From: Aggregatilineales bacterium
GTDB taxonomy: Bacteria > Chloroflexota > Anaerolineae > Aggregatilineales > Phototrophicaceae
Reading direction: 5' to 3'
Assembly (NCBI GenBank): GCA_030834905.1
Contig: JAUQWZ010000006.1
Location: forward strand, 62,001-126,000
Length of the DNA stretch: 64,000 nucleotides
The notes below the pieces were generated by a model that did not search any database, was not told the DNA's origin, and saw only the letters and a program-made list of their open reading frames with translations. A program made the position numbers and the translations under genes. This document shows positions 51,263-58,809 of the stretch, piece after piece; within the stretch, counting starts at the first letter, position 1, and the number at the start of each line of letters is the position of its first letter.

Positions 51263-52273
51263 TTGAACGAGTCGTACAGCGACAAATACGCGATCTACGA
51301 GGACGTATTCGATCCGATGAAGTATGATCGCAAAGCACGAAAAACACGTAAGCCAAAAGCGGCGCACACGCCGAAAAAACCGCGCCAGGCAGTGGTCGAA
51401 GAAATCGCCGATGTGCAGGGTCTGGAAGGCGGATTCAATACCACCTACCATCCGGGACGCTTTGAAACCGGCTGGCTGCTGGAATCGCTGCGCCCCTTCT
51501 ATGACCGCGCCATGATCACCGACGTGCTGGCGCGAATCAAAGGCGGCAAGGAAGCCAACGTCTACCGCTGCGAGGCGCACCCGGCGCTGGATGTCAAACT
51601 GGTGGCGGCGAAGGTCTATCGTCCGCGCATGTTTCGCAACCTGCGCAATGACAAAATGTATCGCGAAGGGCGCCAGGTCCTGAAAGAAAACGGCAAAGCC
51701 GCCAAAGCCAACGATCACCGGCTGATGCGCGCGCTGAACAAAAAGACGGATTTTGGCACGCAGGCAGCCCATACCTCGTGGCTGATGTACGAGTTCACCT
51801 CGCTTCAGACGCTGTATAAGGCTGGCGCTGCCGTACCGGAACCGCTTTCAGCCGCGGCGAACGCTATCCTGATGGGCTACTGCGGCGACGAAGACGGCGC
51901 TGCGCCCGCCCTCAGCGAAATCACGCTGGAGCGCGACGAGGCGCAGGCGTTGTTCGCGGAGGTGCTGCGCAATATCGACATCATGCTCCAGCATGGCATC
52001 GTTCACGGCGATCTTTCCGCCTACAACATCCTGTATTGGGATGGGCGCATCACCCTGATTGACTTTCCGCAGGTGGTCAACAGCCACACCAACAGCCGCG
52101 CCCGTTCGATCTTTGAGCGCGATGTTGAGCGTGTCTGCGAATACTTCGCCGGTCAGGGCGTCGATTGCGACGCGCATACCATCCAGCGCAAGCTGTGGCG
52201 GCGTTACAACGCCCGCAGCGCGGCGGAAACCGCCGCCGATCTGTCACGCCTGCTGGAACAGCCCGAAGAATGA
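51263..52273 (+). CDS. RIO-type serine/threonine kinase
   Basis: The 336-residue protein starts with TTG and has a basic N-terminal tail (DRKARKTRKPKAAHTPKKPR). The RIO domain follows with the phosphate loop IKGGKEANVYR near residues 93-103, the ATP Lys in LVAAKVYR, the catalytic HGDLSAYNILYW near residue 252 and the metal motif LIDFPQ. RIO kinases are known for ribosome maturation in archaea and eukaryotes; bacterial copies are little studied. The basic tail is compatible with rRNA contact. It has a strong promoter and a roughly 300-nt folded leader, and is followed by an ABC-F gene, another ribosome-linked protein. Confidence 0.88.
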   Translation: MNESYSDKYAIYEDVFDPMKYDRKARKTRKPKAAHTPKKPRQAVVEEIADVQGLEGGFNTTYHPGRFETGWLLESLRPFYDRAMITDVLARIKGGKEANVYRCEAHPALDVKLVAAKVYRPRMFRNLRNDKMYREGRQVLKENGKAAKANDHRLMRALNKKTDFGTQAAHTSWLMYEFTSLQTLYKAGAAVPEPLSAAANAILMGYCGDEDGAAPALSEITLERDEAQALFAEVLRNIDIMLQHGIVHGDLSAYNILYWDGRITLIDFPQVVNSHTNSRARSIFERDVERVCEYFAGQGVDCDAHTIQRKLWRRYNARSAAETAADLSRLLEQPEE

Positions 52274-52296
52274 GCAGGCGGTCGATAGTGCGGCGT

Positions 52297-52321
52297 AAGG
52301 GCGGCTTGGTGAGCCGCCCTT
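52297..52321. terminator. Bidirectional terminator between RIO kinase and ABC-F genes
   Basis: Perfect 10-bp stem AAGGGCGGCT/AGCCGCCCTT with loop TGGTG. It is followed by TTAT on the plus strand and by A/T-poor sequence on the minus strand. It separates two convergent genes. Confidence 0.75.
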
Positions 52322-52336
52322 TATGCTAATTTCCGC

Positions 52337-54007
52337 CTATTGAGGAAGCTGCACTTCCACTCCCACCATTTCGAGCCTGCCGTCGCGCAGCGTCCATACG
52401 TCGCCACCAAACTGTTGAATGAAGCGCCGGTCATGCGAGGCGGCGATAATCGGTCCGGGGAAATCACTCAGCGCCGCTTCCAGCGCTTCCAGCACGTCGA
52501 AGCTGATCGAGTTCGTCGGCTCATCCAGCACCAGCAGGTTGGCGCGTCCGGCAATCAGCCGCGCGATTTGCAGCTTGCGCTGCTGCCCCCGGCTCAGATC
52601 GCCCACCCGCTTGTCGAATTCTTCCCAGCGAAACAGCCCGGACTTGATCAGCGTCGCTTTAAGCTGCTGCGCCGTCCCCGGCAGATCGCGCGCGTAGGCT
52701 TCAAACAGCGTCATGTCCTCGTCAAGTGTTTCCTGCTCCTGATCAAGATAGCCGATGCGAACGGCGGGGTTGACGTACACCTCGCCGCTGTCGGCGCGCT
52801 CCTGACCGGTGAGGATTTTGAGCAGCGTCGATTTGCCCGCGCCGTTCGGTCCAATCACAACCACCCGGCTGTCACGGCTCAGCGTGAACGTCACGTCGTC
52901 CAGCACCCGCCGACCGTCATAGTCCTTCACCACGCCGGATACGTACAGCGGCGCTCTGCCCTTGAGCATCTCCGGATCGAACTCCGGCGCAAAGCGCAGG
53001 TCGTCCGGCGGCTCCGGGATCGGGTCGGCTTCAATGCGGCGCAGCTTTTCTTCGGCGGCGCGCACTTTCCGCGACACGGTATGGGCGTGCCACTCGATTT
53101 TGGCGTTGCGCAGAAACTTATCGCTGTCGGTGTGGGCGCGATAATTGCTGTTCCTGCGCCCATCCACGTTGGCTACCTGGCGAAGATCCTTAATCTCCTC
53201 CTGCTGGCGTTCATAATCCTGCCGCCAGCGCAGCCGTTCCTGACGCTTCACCCGCGCATAGTTCTCGTAATCGCCCACGTACAGCCGCGCCGCGTGGGTA
53301 TGCTCGTTCAGCTCGACAATCGACGTGACGGTTCCATTCAGGAACTGCCGGTCATGGCTGACCACCAGCAGCGCCCCGCGATAGGTTGAAAGATACCCTT
53401 CCAGCCATTCCAGCGCGGCAAAATCAAGATGGCTGGTCGGCTCGTCCAGCAGCAGCACGTCGGGCGCTTTCAGCAGCAGCAGCGCCAGACCGGCGCGCGA
53501 TTTCTCGCCGCCAGAAAGCGTGGAGAACTGCCGCGAGCGATCAATATGCCCGATCCCCAGACCGCTGAACAAGGCATCGACGCGATAATCCATCTCATAG
53601 CCGCCGAGGCGCTCAAACTGCTCGGTGCAGTCACCATATTCAACCATCAGGCGTTCGATCTCGCCGCTGTTCGCCCGCGCCATCTCTACTTCCAGATCGC
53701 GCAGCCGCTGTTCCAGCGCGGTCAGGCGCAGCATCGCCGCTTCGACCAGATCGGCAATCGTCCTGCCCTCGGCAAGCTCGATCACCTGCGCCAGATAGCC
53801 CAGTTCCACCCCCGGCGGGATGCTGACCGCGCCGCTGTCCGGCTGAATTTCACCGGTGATGATCTTCAAGAGCGTCGTCTTGCCAGCGCCGTTCGCGCCC
53901 ACCAGACCCAGCCGCTGGTCAGCGTTCAGCACAAACGACACGCTGTTCAGCACCTGCTGCAAGCCAAAGGCTTTCGAGATGCTTTCAATCGCTAAATATC
54001 CGCGCAT
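52337..54007 (-). CDS. ABC-F ATPase (possible antibiotic-target protection or translation factor)
   Basis: The 556-residue soluble protein has two ABC ATPase domains and no membrane segments. First domain: Walker [19 protein letters not shown], signature LSGGEKSRAGLALLLL, Walker B VLLLDEPTSHLD. Second: [46 protein letters not shown]. The linker (about residues 235-330) is rich in Arg, Lys and Glu and carries the P-site tRNA-interacting arm. ABC-F proteins act on ribosomes; some confer resistance to macrolides, lincosamides or pleuromutilins. The leader, with a uORF and a possible anti-SD, hints at antibiotic-inducible control. Otherwise a housekeeping member is possible. Confidence 0.92.
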   Translation of the reverse strand: MRGYLAIESISKAFGLQQVLNSVSFVLNADQRLGLVGANGAGKTTLLKIITGEIQPDSGAVSIPPGVELGYLAQVIELAEGRTIADLVEAAMLRLTALEQRLRDLEVEMARANSGEIERLMVEYGDCTEQFERLGGYEMDYRVDALFSGLGIGHIDRSRQFSTLSGGEKSRAGLALLLLKAPDVLLLDEPTSHLDFAALEWLEGYLSTYRGALLVVSHDRQFLNGTVTSIVELNEHTHAARLYVGDYENYARVKRQERLRWRQDYERQQEEIKDLRQVANVDGRRNSNYRAHTDSDKFLRNAKIEWHAHTVSRKVRAAEEKLRRIEADPIPEPPDDLRFAPEFDPEMLKGRAPLYVSGVVKDYDGRRVLDDVTFTLSRDSRVVVIGPNGAGKSTLLKILTGQERADSGEVYVNPAVRIGYLDQEQETLDEDMTLFEAYARDLPGTAQQLKATLIKSGLFRWEEFDKRVGDLSRGQQRKLQIARLIAGRANLLVLDEPTNSISFDVLEALEAALSDFPGPIIAASHDRRFIQQFGGDVWTLRDGRLEMVGVEVQLPQ

Positions 54008-54008
54008 T

Positions 54009-54160
54009 CTGTACCCCCTTTACATCACATAGAGACAGGGGACAGCCCGCAAAGTGCTTATTCAGTTATAGTGCAGTGGCTTTCATACCATGCGTAAGCA
54101 CGAGCTACCGGGGAGTCCCGCTTTAACGAAGTGGGTGGTATCTCAACTGGCGCATGTATG
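54009..54160 (-). promoter_or_regulatory. Folded leader RNA of the ABC-F gene
   Basis: Nested stems on the transcript: P1 54151-54160 with 54084-54094 (10 bp, one bulge), P2 54137-54144 with 54102-54109 (7 of 8 bp), P3 54129-54135 with 54117-54123. The loop GUGCUUA (54095-54101) matches UAAGCAC (54054-54060) downstream, a possible pseudoknot. ACUCCCC (54110-54116) can pair with the AGGGGGU ribosome site of ABC-F (about 54013-54019). A ribosome on the uORF would open P2 and P3. No known riboswitch class was recognised. Confidence 0.6.
54123..54155 (-). CDS. Upstream ORF (leader peptide) of the ABC-F gene
   Basis: Ten codons, MRQLRYHPLR, with AAGGA 5 nt before the ATG. It lies inside the folded leader; its translation would melt stems P1-P3. 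Arg-rich short leader peptides are typical sites of antibiotic-induced ribosome stalling upstream of erm and ABC-F genes. Confidence 0.55.
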   Translation of the reverse strand: MRQLRYHPLR

Positions 54161-54225
54161 TCCTTATCACTCAGGTCAACAAAAGCTGCGGGAAGGTTTG
54201 TTGTGACCTCGCCGCAACTGAGTTT

Positions 54226-54255
54226 ATTCTAGTGGATGACCGGGCGACTTGTCAA
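54226..54255 (-). promoter_or_regulatory. Promoter of the ABC-F gene
   Basis: On the minus strand TTGACA (54250-54255) and TAGAAT (54226-54231), spacer 18 nt. It places the start site near 54219 and gives a leader of about 210 nt. The early leader also has the stem CAACAAA/TTTGTTG (roughly 54204-54210 with 54177-54183). Confidence 0.75.
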
Positions 54256-54290
54256 CGTTCGGTGCGCGAAATAAGCGAAACGAAAAATAG

Positions 54291-54362
54291 CAACGCAAAG
54301 GCACAAAGGACTCAGGCTGGCTTTCTTTGTGTCTTTCACTTCTTCTTTGCGCCTTTGCGTTA
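54291..54362. repeat. Inverted repeat with AACGCAAAGGC arms
   Basis: AACGCAAAGGC (54292-54302) pairs perfectly with GCCTTTGCGTT (54351-54361). Inside, ACAAAG and CTTTGT give a second short stem. Its CAAAG words recall the tract at 38488-38560. It lies in the gap upstream of the ABC-F promoter, where no gene is seen. Confidence 0.7.
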
Positions 54363-54387
54363 AAGTTCCGTATTTCAAACAAGAAGA

Positions 54388-54406
54388 GGCAGATCGTTGA
54401 TCTGCC
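54388..54406 (-). terminator. Terminator candidate after the multicopper oxidase gene
   Basis: GGCAGATC-GTT-GATCTGCC, perfect 8-bp stem. On the minus strand TCTTCTTGTTTG follows, a modest U-rich tail. It lies about 30 nt past the oxidase stop codon. Confidence 0.6.
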
Positions 54407-54438
54407 CCTGTCTGTCTTATTCGCTTTTCTTCGTATTT

Positions 54439-55461
54439 TTATTCTTCGACGACCAGCACCGTCACCATGCCGAACATACCGTTGCGGCTTTCGGCGTGGC
54501 TGAGAATGTGGCAGTGGAACGCCCACAATCCCGGCTCGTTGCAGTCCACCAGCACGTCATAGCGCTCTCCCGGCGCGACATTCAGCGTGTCGCACAGGTA
54601 CGGCGCTGGCAGGTAATAACCGTCTTTGGCGAAGACCAACTGCGGCATACCATGCAGGTGCATGGGGTGAATCATCAAGCCTTCGTTGAAGTAGCGAATG
54701 CGGATTTTGTCGCCCAGCTTGGCGGCGATAGGCTGCGTGTAGGGGAAGCCCTTGCCGTTGATGGTGAACCCAAGCGTCGAGTCGTTCAGGATGAAATTGT
54801 AGTCCGCCGTCACTTCCGGCTCGCGGCTGGTGTCCGCCGGGTCGATGATAAACGCGCCCAGCAGCCCGCGTGTGACCTGCTCGGCGGCATTGTGGTGCGA
54901 GTGATACATGTGCGAACCCGCGTTGCGGGTGGTGAACTCATAAACGAATGTCTGACCGGGGTCGATGGGCGGCTGTGTCAGAAACGGCACGCCGTCCATA
55001 TTATTCGGCAGCAGCACGCCATGCCAGTGGACGCCGGTCGATTCGTTCATCTCATTGGTGACGTTGATCCGCACGCGGTCACCTTCGGTCACCCGGATTG
55101 TCGGACCGGGTACGGTGCCGTTGTATGCCATTGCCGGAAAGCTCGTGCCGGGCATGGTTTCCCAGGCAATTTCCTGGCACACCAGGTTAAAGACCTTCAC
55201 GCCGTCCTCAATCGTCGGCTCAAGCGGGGTCGTCCGCCAGAAGTCCGGCTCCTGTCCGATGTTATCCAGAAAGATTTGGACGCCTTCCTGATGATGTTGA
55301 TTCATTGCCTCCCAGTCCGTCTGGGCGGCGGGTGGTGCTTCCGTGTGTTCCGCGTCCTGCGCGCGCGCTCCGCCGGGGCGGGTGATTGCAGCGACACCGG
55401 CTGCGCCAGCGCCAATGCCTAAATATTTCAAGAGTTGTCGTCTACCGAACCGTGCATTCAA
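54439..55461 (-). CDS. Two-domain multicopper oxidase, Tat-exported
   Basis: Starts with TTG at 55461, with AGGAGA 8 nt upstream. The 340-residue protein has a Tat signal (GRRQLLKYLGIGAGAAGVAA) and two cupredoxin domains. Copper ligands are visible: H145/H147 (HWHG), H187/H189 (HSH), H265, H268/H270 (HPMHLHG), H316-C317-H318, H322 and M329. So a T1 site lies only in domain 2 and the trinuclear T2/T3 ligands come from both domains, as in small laccases that work as trimers. It could oxidise phenols, metals or another donor, or act like nitrite reductase relatives. It diverges from a dihaem cytochrome c gene, a possible redox partner. Confidence 0.9.
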   Translation of the reverse strand: MNARFGRRQLLKYLGIGAGAAGVAAITRPGGARAQDAEHTEAPPAAQTDWEAMNQHHQEGVQIFLDNIGQEPDFWRTTPLEPTIEDGVKVFNLVCQEIAWETMPGTSFPAMAYNGTVPGPTIRVTEGDRVRINVTNEMNESTGVHWHGVLLPNNMDGVPFLTQPPIDPGQTFVYEFTTRNAGSHMYHSHHNAAEQVTRGLLGAFIIDPADTSREPEVTADYNFILNDSTLGFTINGKGFPYTQPIAAKLGDKIRIRYFNEGLMIHPMHLHGMPQLVFAKDGYYLPAPYLCDTLNVAPGERYDVLVDCNEPGLWAFHCHILSHAESRNGMFGMVTVLVVEE

Positions 55462-55582
55462 CGCCTAGTCTCCTCAGATCTTCAGGTATTCGATTTTGCA
55501 CACATGTTGATGTATAAAGATTATGAAATGTGAGTATACAGAGAAAAGGATAGATGTCACTGGTTTTTAGGAAAACTGACAA

Positions 55583-55611
55583 TTGATTCGTACCGGATGA
55601 GGGGATAATAA
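55583..55611 (+). promoter_or_regulatory. Promoter of the cytochrome c gene
   Basis: TTGATT (55583-55588), 17 nt, TAATAA (55606-55611). The start site would lie about 30 nt before the ATG at 55647. Confidence 0.6.
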
Positions 55612-55646
55612 TCCCTTCCAGCCTTACCAGACGCAACGGATAAACC

Positions 55647-56582
55647 ATGAACACACCCAATTCGCAGATGGAAGAATTTCCATTCCTGCCCGCAGTCATT
55701 CTGCTGGGCGCAACCTGTTTGATTATTGCTTTTCTGCTTTCCATGCAGCCAAAGGCACCGCCGACGGAAACTGCCGCTGTGTCCACCCAGCCAGCCACCG
55801 AAATACCGGCGACGCCAACCAGCGAGCCAACGCCTGAACCGACCGAAGCGGCGGCAGCGTATGATCCGGCGCTGGTTTCCCAGGGTCAATCTGCCTATAT
55901 GTCGATCTGTATCGCCTGTCACGGCATGGACGCGCGCGGCATTCCGGGCTTGGGCAAAGACCTGCTCGACAGCGAGTTTGTTCACGGTCTCAGCGATCAG
56001 GAACTGGCGGACTTCATCATCGTCGGGCGGCGTCCGTTTGACGAGGGGAACACGACCGGCATTGACATGCCCGCGCGCGGTGGCAACCCCACCCTGACTG
56101 ACGAGCAGATTCACGCGATTGTCGCCTACCTGCGCACCGAAGCCGTAAACGCTGGTTTCGGCGCGTCGGCTGGCGGGACGACCCAAACGGCGGGGATGGA
56201 TGCCACGACTGTGCCCGCCGTCGTCCAGCAGCCGACGACCGCCGCCACCGCCGCGCCGCTGGTTATCCTGGCACCGGGCGAGGGTGACGTAGAGCCGCTG
56301 CCGCCCGCCGCGCCGCGCGATGGCGAAACCGCCTATAACTTCCTGTGCGCGGGCTGTCATGGTGCCAGCGGCGAAGGAACACCGAACAATGGTTCGGCGA
56401 TCACCAACAGCGATCTGCTGGCTGACGACGACGCCATGACCGAATTTCTCACCCGGGCTGAACCGATTGCGCCGCTGACTGATGAGTTCGTTCATCCGGC
56501 GCGCGGCGGCTACCCACCGCTGACCGATGAAGAAATCCAGCCGCTGATCGATTACATGCACGCTCTGGCGGCTGCACAGTAG
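55647..56582 (+). CDS. Membrane-anchored dihaem cytochrome c
   Basis: The 311-residue protein has a single N-terminal membrane anchor (FPFLPAVILLGATCLIIAFLL) and a Thr/Pro/Glu-rich linker. Two class I cytochrome c domains follow. Haem sites are CIACH (C88, C91, H92) and CAGCH (C234, C237, H238). In domain 1 the axial Met is M141 in IDMPARGG. The matching segment of domain 2 reads FVHPARGG, so the sixth ligand may be His283. It would carry electrons at the outer face of the membrane, perhaps to or from the divergent multicopper oxidase. Confidence 0.92.
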   Translation: MNTPNSQMEEFPFLPAVILLGATCLIIAFLLSMQPKAPPTETAAVSTQPATEIPATPTSEPTPEPTEAAAAYDPALVSQGQSAYMSICIACHGMDARGIPGLGKDLLDSEFVHGLSDQELADFIIVGRRPFDEGNTTGIDMPARGGNPTLTDEQIHAIVAYLRTEAVNAGFGASAGGTTQTAGMDATTVPAVVQQPTTAATAAPLVILAPGEGDVEPLPPAAPRDGETAYNFLCAGCHGASGEGTPNNGSAITNSDLLADDDAMTEFLTRAEPIAPLTDEFVHPARGGYPPLTDEEIQPLIDYMHALAAAQ

Positions 56583-56601
56583 GCTCGACCGGTATCCAGC
56601 C

Positions 56602-57813
56602 ATGAATATCTGTGCCAATCATTTGTCGCCATCGTCGCTCAAGGAACTGGACGCCATTGTCGCGAGCCATCTTGGCGAGACGTTCCCGGCGCTGTCACTG
56701 GCAGTGCTTCACGATGGCGACTGGCTGTTTGAAGCGTCCGCGGGCTGGATCGATCCCGAAACACAGCAGTTTCCGGTCACGCGCGATACGCGCTTCGATC
56801 TCGCCTCAGTGACCAAGCTGTTCACCGAAAGCGTCTTTCTACAGTGTATCAGCGTGGGCAAAGCGCGCCTCGACGATGCCATCGTGACGGTGCTGCCCGA
56901 ATTTGGCGCTGGCGGACCGCGCGCGCTGGACGGCGGGCAGGACCCGCACTCAAAGGTTTTGCTGGCGACACCGGAAAATGTCCTCGGTCAAACGGCAGAT
57001 CCCGCGCGGGTGACGTTTCGCCATCTGCTCACCCACACCTCGGCAATCGCGCCCTGGCGCGACGTGTTCAACGCGGCGGGTCCCGCGCCAGCGCCGCCAG
57101 CCGAAACCGATCCCATCCCCCAACCGCAGCGCTGGTCGCGCGGGCTGAACGCTATCTGCGGCTATCCGTTTGTCGGGCAGCCCGGCGATGAAGTCCGTTA
57201 TAGCGATCTCGGCTTGATGCTGCTGGGCGAAGCAGCCGCACGACTTCACGGCGTCGGCAGTCTGGAGGATGCTGTCCGCCAGCGCGCCGCCGAACCGCTG
57301 GCGCTCCATTCGGTCACCTTCACGCCCGTTCAGCGCGGCATCGAACCGTCGCAGATTGCCCCGACTGAGGAAGACCCCACCTGGCGAAAACGACGCTGCT
57401 GGGGCGAAGTTCACGACGAAAACGCCTGCGGTCTGGGTGGAATTGCCGGGCACGCAGGCTTGTTTGCCACGGCATCCGATATCGCCCGTTTTGGCTTGGC
57501 ATGGCTGCTTCGCGATCCGGCGCTCAACATCGACCACGATTTAATGGATGAGGCGGTGCGCGAGCAGCGGCACAACGGCTTCCGCTTCGGGCTGGGCTGG
57601 ATGCTCAAGGCATACGCGAACTCGTCGGCGGGCGACGTCTTCAGCCTCGATTCCTACGGGCACACCGGTTTCACCGGCACGTCACTCTTTATCGAGCCGG
57701 AACGCCGCCTGGTCGTCGCCTGTCTGACCAACCGCGTTTACCCCGGTCGCTGGAAGGAAGGCATCTTCGATTTCCGGCGGGCAGTCCATGATTTCTTCGC
57801 GAAGGCTGTATGA
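56602..57813 (+). CDS. Beta-lactamase-fold serine hydrolase, possible muropeptide amidase (AmiE-like)
   Basis: The 403-residue protein has the class C beta-lactamase/esterase fold: SVTK (S-x-x-K nucleophile, near residue 70), YSDLG as the Tyr motif near residue 200, and a late HTGFTGTSLF region as the KTG-like element. No signal peptide is seen. In Bacillus subtilis a beta-lactamase-like protein (YbbE/AmiE) lies in the murQ cluster and cleaves MurNAc-peptides. Here the gene precedes a MurNAc/GlcNAc kinase and murQ, so the same role is plausible. Esterase or penicillin-binding relatives cannot be excluded. Confidence 0.78.
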   Translation: MNICANHLSPSSLKELDAIVASHLGETFPALSLAVLHDGDWLFEASAGWIDPETQQFPVTRDTRFDLASVTKLFTESVFLQCISVGKARLDDAIVTVLPEFGAGGPRALDGGQDPHSKVLLATPENVLGQTADPARVTFRHLLTHTSAIAPWRDVFNAAGPAPAPPAETDPIPQPQRWSRGLNAICGYPFVGQPGDEVRYSDLGLMLLGEAAARLHGVGSLEDAVRQRAAEPLALHSVTFTPVQRGIEPSQIAPTEEDPTWRKRRCWGEVHDENACGLGGIAGHAGLFATASDIARFGLAWLLRDPALNIDHDLMDEAVREQRHNGFRFGLGWMLKAYANSSAGDVFSLDSYGHTGFTGTSLFIEPERRLVVACLTNRVYPGRWKEGIFDFRRAVHDFFAKAV

Positions 57814-57834
57814 CAAACAGGGGGAGTCGCGATC

Positions 57835-58767
57835 ATGCCGCTGGTCGTAGGCGTTGATGGGGGCGGCAGCACCGTCCGCGTGGTGGTGGCGTCCGAAACG
57901 CTGATCCCACTGGGCGAAAGCAGCGGCGGAACGGTCAACCCCGGAATCGTGGGGCGCGAAGCCGCCGCTGAACGCATCCGCGCGGCAGTTACCGACGCGC
58001 TGGAACAGGCGAACGTCTCCGCTGATCAGATCGCCGCCGCTGGCATTGGCGTGGCGGGCGCTGCCAAAGAACATTCGGAAGCATGGCTTTATGACGTGCT
58101 CACGCCTATTCTGCCATTGTCGCTGATCGTGCCCAGCAATGATCTTGAGATCGCGCTGGTCGGCGCGCGTGGACAGCGGCGCGGCGTCGTCATCCTGGCG
58201 GGGACAGGCAGCGCCGCCTATGGCGTCAACGACGCGGGCGAGTCGGCGCTGGTGGGCGGCTGGGGCTATCTGCTCGGCGATGAAGGCAGCGGCTACTGGA
58301 TCGGCATGGACGGACTGCGGCAGGTGGCGCGGGCGGCGGACGGTATACCTGACGATGCAAGTGAAGCCGAAGCAGCCCGGCTGACGGCGCTGCTGCTCGA
58401 CGCGCTTAACCTCAGCCAGCCGCGCGACTTGATCGGCTGGCTATATCGTTCCGAGACGCCGCGCAACCGCGAGATCGCCACCCTTGCGCCGCTGGTGCTG
58501 CACGCCGCCGAAACTGGCAGCGCCCTCGCCCGGAACACCATCCATCAGGCAGCAGCCCGGTTGGCAGCGCTCGGCACTGCTGCCGCGTCCAGATTGAACA
58601 TCGACCCGCCCGTCTTTGCCTTTGCTGGCGGCTTGCTCGAATCGCCAAATTTGCTCAGCAGGCAGGTTTGTGAACTACTGCGGCTGTCCGCCTTCCCGGA
58701 ACGCCGTTACTCGTCCGTCGTCGGCGCGGCGCTGCTGGCGCTGCTGCATCTGAATAAACCGGAATAG
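57835..58767 (+). CDS. BadF-type N-acetylmuramic acid / N-acetylglucosamine kinase
   Basis: The 310-residue ASKHA-fold kinase has GVDGGGSTVRVVV (phosphate 1), ILAGTGSAAYGVN (phosphate 2), GDEGSGYWIGMDGL and VFAFAGGLLESPN (adenosine). These are typical of the BadF/BadG/NAGK family. Located between the amidase-like gene and murQ, it is likely the MurNAc kinase of the MurK type, supplying MurNAc-6-phosphate to MurQ, though GlcNAc could also be a substrate. Confidence 0.85.
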   Translation: MPLVVGVDGGGSTVRVVVASETLIPLGESSGGTVNPGIVGREAAAERIRAAVTDALEQANVSADQIAAAGIGVAGAAKEHSEAWLYDVLTPILPLSLIVPSNDLEIALVGARGQRRGVVILAGTGSAAYGVNDAGESALVGGWGYLLGDEGSGYWIGMDGLRQVARAADGIPDDASEAEAARLTALLLDALNLSQPRDLIGWLYRSETPRNREIATLAPLVLHAAETGSALARNTIHQAAARLAALGTAAASRLNIDPPVFAFAGGLLESPNLLSRQVCELLRLSAFPERRYSSVVGAALLALLHLNKPE

Positions 58768-58809
58768 CCGAGTCGCCAGCCATTCGACGCGATCAGCACA
58801 GGACACTTT

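Noticed and set aside
54084..54160. tRNA-like or T-box-like RNA (77 nt with GGGTGGTATC on the plus strand)
   Set aside because: No acceptor, anticodon or T-loop pattern; no gene lies downstream on the plus strand, and a good promoter and target gene exist on the minus strand.
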